A DNA stretch of 14,849 bases, taken from Clostridiales bacterium. GTDB lineage: Bacteria; Bacillota; Clostridia; Oscillospirales; Butyricicoccaceae. Numbering within the stretch: the stretch's first letter is position 1; every line of letters starts with the position of its first letter. The notes under the pieces were generated by a model, which was not told the origin of the DNA, did not search any database, and saw only the letters and a list, made by a program, of their open reading frames with translations. Positions 14,808-14,849 of the stretch are shown here, piece after piece. The position numbers and the translations under genes were made by a program. The stretch lies in NCBI GenBank assembly GCA_019418305.1, contig DYCA01000039.1, forward strand, positions 1 through 14,849, written 5' to 3'.

Positions 14808-14849
14808 TGGAGCTGCTGACCGGATTTGAACCGGTGACCTCATCCTTAC
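14808..14849 (-). tRNA. tRNA-Thr, 3' part only (truncated by window edge)
   Basis: On the - strand the window contains the last 42 bases of a tRNA. GT are anticodon positions 35-36, AA are positions 37-38, GGATG is the 3' anticodon stem, and AGGTC is the variable loop. The T-arm is ACCGG-TTCAAAT-CCGGT, the acceptor strand is CAGCAGC, the discriminator base is T, and CCA is encoded. An anticodon ending in GU (NGU) reads ACN codons, so this is threonine. The first anticodon base is outside the window; GGU is likely from resemblance to clostridial tRNA-Thr. A strong terminator follows. Confidence 0.9.

Noticed and set aside
14115..14843. 242-codon - strand frame overlapping the EamA transporter and the tRNA
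   Set aside because: It starts inside the tRNA gene and crosses its terminator, and it lies in a different frame from the clear EamA protein.

Overview
This is a moderately GC-rich stretch of ordinary bacterial chromosome. It most likely comes from a Gram-positive member of the Clostridia, plausibly an Oscillospirales/Butyricicoccaceae-type gut anaerobe. The indications are strong AGGAGG-type ribosome binding sites, TTGACA/extended TATAAT promoters, many intrinsic terminators with clean U-tracts, a Firmicutes-like tRNA-Thr fragment with encoded CCA, and the protein set (type I GAPDH, M18 peptidase, TtcA-like PP-loop protein, DUF5808-like small protein). The lineage is inferred from style, not from a marker gene. 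No phage, transposon, integron, CRISPR array or rRNA gene is visible. No gene-free gap exceeds 300 bases; the longest (3369-3620) holds two back-to-back promoters.

Layout. At the left edge the 3' part of coaE (dephospho-CoA kinase) runs into an M18 aminopeptidase (522-1916) on the + strand, closely spaced as a two-gene unit. A monocistronic 60-aa putative secreted peptide follows (2061-2243), with its own ribosome binding site and a strong terminator. Next comes a divergent pair: a soluble orphan histidine-kinase-like ATPase on the - strand (2289-3368) and the glycolytic gene gap on the + strand (3621-4649), whose promoters face away from each other. A small one-helix membrane protein with a DUF5808-like motif sits between the gap terminator and a bidirectional terminator.

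The block 5015-9496 is all - strand. It is transcribed rnr (RNase R), then a patatin-like phospholipase, then a uracil permease, with a terminator-like hairpin between the last two. From 9570 a promoter that diverges from the rnr promoter drives a + strand operon of an SDR oxidoreductase and a TtcA-like tRNA-thiolation protein, coupled by an ATGA overlap. A shared bidirectional terminator separates it from the last - strand group: a Zn/Cd/Pb-type P1B-ATPase with a striking tandem His/Cys repeat at its N-terminus and an ArsR/SmtB-like operator-promoter, an EamA/DMT-family exporter, and at the right edge the 3' half of a tRNA-Thr gene.

Functionally the window is mainly housekeeping: CoA synthesis, peptide turnover, glycolysis, uracil uptake, RNA decay and tRNA modification. 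The accessory element is heavy-metal efflux. I see no convincing new multi-gene system. The best leads are the 13-residue metal-binding repeat array (two adjacent 39-bp copies are identical), the atypical histidine kinase divergent from gap with a weak Rex-like site between them, and the two unrecognised small proteins.
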